Shown: in pieces, positions 60,750-64,000 of the stretch
How the letters are laid out: every line of letters starts with the position of its first letter
Numbering within the stretch: position 1 is the first letter of the stretch
Assembly (NCBI GenBank): GCA_937920635.1
Contig: CAKZUE010000026.1
Location: 62,001 to 126,000 of the forward strand
Direction: 5' to 3'
DNA from: an uncultured Bryobacteraceae bacterium
Lineage (GTDB): Bacteria; Acidobacteriota; Terriglobia; Bryobacterales; Bryobacteraceae
DNA: 64,000 bases
The notes under the pieces: model-generated
What the model saw: the letters and a program-made list of their open reading frames with translations, nothing else
Databases searched by the model: none
What the model was told of the DNA's origin: nothing
Made by a program: the position numbers and the translations under genes

Positions 60750-61820
60750 GTGATGCGCTTCCGCCGCCGTGATCTTTTCCTGGCCCCTCTGGCCGGCCTG
60801 GCCGGCCGGTTAAAAGCGCAGCAGCCAAAGCTGCGGCTCGGCTACGACACCTACTCGCTGCGCGCGTGGGGCATGAAGGCGCTCGATCACCTCGAGTTCG
60901 CCGCCCGCCACGGCTGCACGGCCCTGCAAATCTCCTCGCTCGGCGATTTCGAATCGCTCGACGCGGCGCATCTGGCCAAGGTGAAGGCGCGCGCGGAAGA
61001 GCTGGGCCTCCTGCTCGACGCGGGCACCGGCTGCATCTGCCCGTCGGCGCGGGCGTGGCGCAACCGCCAGGAAACTCCCGAGGAGCATCTGCGACGCGCG
61101 CTGCGCGTGGCCCACGCCATCGGAGCGCGCTCGCTGCGCTGCTATCTGGGCGACTTCGAGGACCGGCTCCACCCCAACGGGATTGAGTACCACATGGAGA
61201 ACACGGTCCGCATGCTGAAGGCGGTGCGCGAGGCGGCGCTGGAGGCGGGCGTCAAGATCGCGCTCGAAAACCACGCGGGCGACATGCAGGCGTGGGAGTG
61301 CCGGCAGGTGATCCTGGCGGCGGGCACGGACGCCGTGGGCGCGTGCCTCGACACGGGCAATCCCATCTGGTGCGTGGAGCATCCCGAGGTGACGCTGGAA
61401 GTGCTGGGCCCGGTGGCGGTGACGACGCATGTGCGCGACACGGCGATTTTCCCGCACCCGCGCGGCTGCGCGGCGCACTGGACGGCGCCGGGGGACGGGT
61501 CGATCGACATGGCGCGTCTGGCGGAGTTGCAGAAGCGGATCTGCCCCGGCGCGCCGCTGCATCTGGAGATCATCACCGGGCGGCCGCCGCGGATCGTGCC
61601 GTTCTTCGAAGAATCGTTCTGGAAGGCGCTTCCGAAGGCGCGGGCGGGCGAGTTTGCACGGTTCCTCGAGCTGGTGAAGAGCGGCTCGCCGCTGATGAAG
61701 CCGATGGTGATGGAGGACGCGCCCGGCGTGGACGTGCCCGAATACAAGGCGGCGCTCAAGAAGCAGCAGTGGCTGGATCTGGAGCGGAGCCTCGAGTACG
61801 CGCAAAAGCGCATGATCTGA
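60750..61820 (+). CDS. Secreted sugar-phosphate isomerase/epimerase-like TIM-barrel protein
   Basis: About 356 residues with an export signal (RFRRRDLFLAPLAGLAGRLKAQ, Tat-like RRRD) and a xylose-isomerase-like TIM barrel. LEFAARHGCTALQISS, VKIALENHAGDMQAWE, ACLDTGNPIWCVEHPE, TTHVRDTAIF and PLHLEIITGRPP include the metal-ligand Glu/Asp/His positions. It is a distant relative of the protein at 46871. Start is GTG 60750 or ATG 60753, both close to the -10 box. Substrate unknown. Confidence 0.85.
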   Translation: MMRFRRRDLFLAPLAGLAGRLKAQQPKLRLGYDTYSLRAWGMKALDHLEFAARHGCTALQISSLGDFESLDAAHLAKVKARAEELGLLLDAGTGCICPSARAWRNRQETPEEHLRRALRVAHAIGARSLRCYLGDFEDRLHPNGIEYHMENTVRMLKAVREAALEAGVKIALENHAGDMQAWECRQVILAAGTDAVGACLDTGNPIWCVEHPEVTLEVLGPVAVTTHVRDTAIFPHPRGCAAHWTAPGDGSIDMARLAELQKRICPGAPLHLEIITGRPPRIVPFFEESFWKALPKARAGEFARFLELVKSGSPLMKPMVMEDAPGVDVPEYKAALKKQQWLDLERSLEYAQKRMI

Positions 61821-61921
61821 GGCGGGCGCACTGCGGCGGCCGCACGGCTGGCGCCGTGGCGTGACTTTCTCTTCCCGCAGCAGTGTTTGTGGCATCTTGA
61901 TAAGGCGGGAGTACAGATTTC

Positions 61922-62608
61922 GTGATCCGCCTGGTGGATGTCGTCAAGGAGTTCGACGGGAAGCGCAAAGTCCGGGCGCTGGACGGTGTGAGCCTGCACA
62001 TCGAAAAGGGCGAAATGGCGGCGCTGGTGGGCCCGTCAGGCTCTGGCAAATCCACGCTGCTGAACCTGATCGGCACGCTGGACCGGCCGACCTCCGGGGA
62101 GATTTTCATCGAAGGCCAGAGGCTTTCGGACCTCTCCGACACAGAACTGACGCTGTTGCGGCGGGACAAAATCGGCTTCATTTTCCAGTTCTTCAACCTG
62201 CTTCCCTCGCTCACGTGCCTCGAAAACGTGGCCCTGCCGCTGCACCTGCGCGGATGGAAGCGGGCGCAGGCGCGCGCACGGGCTGAAGAGCTGCTGGAGC
62301 TGGTGGGTCTGAAGCACCGCCTGGACCATCTGCCGGACGAGCTTTCGGGCGGCGAGCGGCAGCGCGTGGCCATCGCGCGGGCGCTCAGCGTGTATCCGCC
62401 GATCCTGCTCGCCGATGAACCGACCGGCAACCTGGACACGAAGACCGGCGCGGAGATACTGGATCTGATCCGCGATTTGCACGCGCGGCTGGGGGCCACA
62501 GTGCTGATGGTGACGCACGATCCGGGCGTGGCGGCGAGCTGCGAGCGCACGATCACGCTGCGCGACGGGCGGCTGGCTGCCGATGAAGCGCGGGTGCCGC
62601 GGCGATGA
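61922..62608 (+). CDS. ABC transporter ATP-binding protein, LolD/MacB type
   Basis: A 228-residue ATPase. Walker A is GPSGSGKST, Q-loop FIFQFFNLLPSLTCLENVALP (the MacB/LolD-type pattern), signature LSGGERQRVAIARAL, Walker B ILLADEPTGNLD and the H-loop THD. LolD/MacB-type ATPases power mechanotransmission through FtsX-like permeases, for lipoprotein release or export of small molecules. The start is GTG 61922 with CGGGAG 10 bases upstream. The stop overlaps the permease start (ATGA). Confidence 0.95.
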   Translation: MIRLVDVVKEFDGKRKVRALDGVSLHIEKGEMAALVGPSGSGKSTLLNLIGTLDRPTSGEIFIEGQRLSDLSDTELTLLRRDKIGFIFQFFNLLPSLTCLENVALPLHLRGWKRAQARARAEELLELVGLKHRLDHLPDELSGGERQRVAIARALSVYPPILLADEPTGNLDTKTGAEILDLIRDLHARLGATVLMVTHDPGVAASCERTITLRDGRLAADEARVPRR

Positions 62609-64000
62609 TGCTGCTGCGGCTGATCTCCTGGCCTTATGTGCGCAAGCACCTGCTGCGCAGCACGCTCACCACGGCGGGCATCGTGCTGGGCGTGGCGGTG
62701 TTCGTGGCGATGCACACCGCCAACCAGAGCGTGCTGTACGCCTTCAACCGCACGGTGGACCGCATCGCGGGAGCGACGCAATTGCAGGTGTCGGCGGGAG
62801 AGGCGGGCTTCCCGGAGGAAGTTCTCGAAAAGGTGCAGGCGCTGCCTGACGTCGAGGTTGCCGTTCCCGTGATTGAAGCCACCGTGCAGACGGGCATCGC
62901 CGGGGCGGGCAACCTGCTGGTGCTTGGCGTCGACATGACCGGAGACCGCTCGCTGCGCGACTATGATCTGGAAAACGCCGATGAAACGATCGTCGACGAT
63001 CCGCTGGTCTTCATCGCGCAGCCGGACTCGATCATCGTGAGCCGGCAGTTCTGCGAGAAGACCGGACTGAAGCTGAACAGCCGGCTGACGATGCAGACGA
63101 TGGCTGGACCGCGGGAATTCGTCATCCGCGGCGTGATGTCGAGCCAGGGGCTGGCTTCGGCGTTTGGCGGCAGCCTGGCGGTGATGGACCTTTATGCCGC
63201 GCAGATGGTGTTCGGGCGGGGGCGGCGATTCGACCGGATCGACATCAAGGTAAGAGAAGGCGTGCGGGTGGAGGACGCGCAGCGGCGGATCCAGGCGGCG
63301 CTGGGACCGGGGTTGCAGGTGGAGCCGCCGTCGTCGCGCGGAGCGCAGTTTGAAGCGATGGCGCGGGTGTACTCGATGACGGCGAACATCACGAGCGTGT
63401 TCGCGCTGTTCATCGGGCTGTTCCTGATCTACAACACGTTTTCCATCGCGGTGACGCAGCGCCGCGGCGAGATCGGCATCCTGCGCGCGCTGGGCGCGCC
63501 GCGGGCGCTCGTCCGCAACCTGTTTCTGGCCGAAAGCGCGATCGCGGGACTGTTCGGGTCGATCCTCGGAATCGGGCTGGGGGTGGCGCTGGCGCGCGGC
63601 GTGGCGGGGTATCTGGGCGGCTACTTCGGCGAAGTGTACGGCGTGGGCGAGAAGGCGGAGCAGGTGTCGGCGGATCCGCGGCTGCTGGGGCTGGCGCTGC
63701 TGATCGGCGTGGCGACGAGCGTGTTTGCGGGCTGGCTGCCGGCGCGCAACGCGGCGCGCGTGGATCCGGTGAAGGCGCTCCAAAAGGGGCGCGTGCAGGT
63801 GATCACCGAGGGCGAAAACCGCGTGCGGCGCGCGGTGGCGGTGGCGATGCTGGCGGCGGCGGTGGCGTGCGTGTTTCTGAGCCAGCGGACGTTTTTCTTC
63901 TACTTCGGCTACATGCTGAACGTGCTGGCGGTGCTGCTGCTGACGCCGTCGCTGTGCGCGTGGCTGGTGCGGTGGCTGCGCCCGCTGATGAAATGGCTGC
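62605..64000 (+). CDS. FtsX-like ABC permease, N-terminal part (3' end outside window)
   Basis: The frame is open for 465 codons to the window end. One helix (TTAGIVLGVAVFVAMHTANQ) is followed by a large periplasmic MacB-PCD-like domain of about 220 residues, then the FtsX core (ITSVFALFIGLFLIYNTFSIAVTQRRGEIGILRALGAPRALVRNLFLAESAI, LALLIGVATSVFAGWLPARNAARVDPVKAL). A further pair of helices begins before the end (VAMLAAAVACVFLSQ, MLNVLAVLLLTPSLCAWLV). This suggests the duplicated, longer permease type (two FtsX domains). It is coupled to the ATPase by an ATGA overlap. Confidence 0.92.
   Translation, partial: MMLLRLISWPYVRKHLLRSTLTTAGIVLGVAVFVAMHTANQSVLYAFNRTVDRIAGATQLQVSAGEAGFPEEVLEKVQALPDVEVAVPVIEATVQTGIAGAGNLLVLGVDMTGDRSLRDYDLENADETIVDDPLVFIAQPDSIIVSRQFCEKTGLKLNSRLTMQTMAGPREFVIRGVMSSQGLASAFGGSLAVMDLYAAQMVFGRGRRFDRIDIKVREGVRVEDAQRRIQAALGPGLQVEPPSSRGAQFEAMARVYSMTANITSVFALFIGLFLIYNTFSIAVTQRRGEIGILRALGAPRALVRNLFLAESAIAGLFGSILGIGLGVALARGVAGYLGGYFGEVYGVGEKAEQVSADPRLLGLALLIGVATSVFAGWLPARNAARVDPVKALQKGRVQVITEGENRVRRAVAVAMLAAAVACVFLSQRTFFFYFGYMLNVLAVLLLTPSLCAWLVRWLRPLMKWL

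Overview
This window looks like a chromosomal segment from an Acidobacteriota bacterium, most likely of the Bryobacterales/Solibacter group. That placement is an inference. It rests on high G+C with dense coding, an Oar-like TonB-dependent receptor with an N-terminal carboxypeptidase-regulatory domain, secreted DUF1080, N-acylglucosamine-2-epimerase and TIM-barrel isomerase proteins, a futalosine-pathway MqnD, and a class II photolyase. About 62 protein genes are supported. I see no tRNA, rRNA, CRISPR array, prophage or intact insertion sequence.

Layout. 1-4632: end of a cbb3-type oxidase operon (ccoN, ccoO, a mono-heme CcoP-like cytochrome, a CcoI-type copper ATPase without a metal-binding domain, and an unknown membrane protein). 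4651-7435: WalJ-like metallo-hydrolase, purB, a receiver-only protein. 7432-12193 (minus): likely operon rsmB-rpe-bamD-response regulator-yajQ-hydrolase. 12212-16559: ttcA, then a phosphate module (DUF47, PiT permease, PhoR-like kinase). 16627-24428: Hsp70-like protein, two nitroreductases, hydrolases, secreted carbohydrate-type enzymes. 24474-29514: four-part hybrid kinase, mqnD, HEAT-repeat protein. 29574-33821: photolyase operon, radical SAM protein, REP-associated-transposase-like protein. 33909-38915: solitary nuoM and an NtrYX pair. 39374-42490: large TonB receptor. 43170-50572: secreted esterase/M13 peptidase/isomerase run, msrAB, GatC-like protein plus amidase. 50587-53753: acyl-CoA dehydrogenase, secreted unknown, second radical SAM protein. 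54255-61820: hflX-hfq, CDF transporter, PolX, NUDIX, rdgB-rph, isomerase. 61922-64000: ABC ATPase plus permease, cut by the window end.

The most interesting non-coding signal is a family of roughly 40-bp imperfect palindromes (eight copies, arms related to GGAAAAACTGGTGCCAGGC and GCCTGTCCCCACTTTTTCC). They occur only in gaps between convergent genes. Two copies sit inside a longer element of about 140 bp, two form a 56-bp tandem duplication, and one lies beside a frameshifted IS1182-like transposase remnant. A REP-associated tyrosine transposase relative that has lost one His of its HUH motif is also encoded here.

A second theme is start-site architecture. Several divergent gene pairs are separated by only 14-29 bp and carry TACAAT-like -10 boxes 6-7 nt before the start codon, which suggests leaderless transcripts. 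One start is best explained by CTG, and possibly another by ATC.

The NtrX-like regulator has GAAPGV where sigma-54 activators carry GAFTGA.
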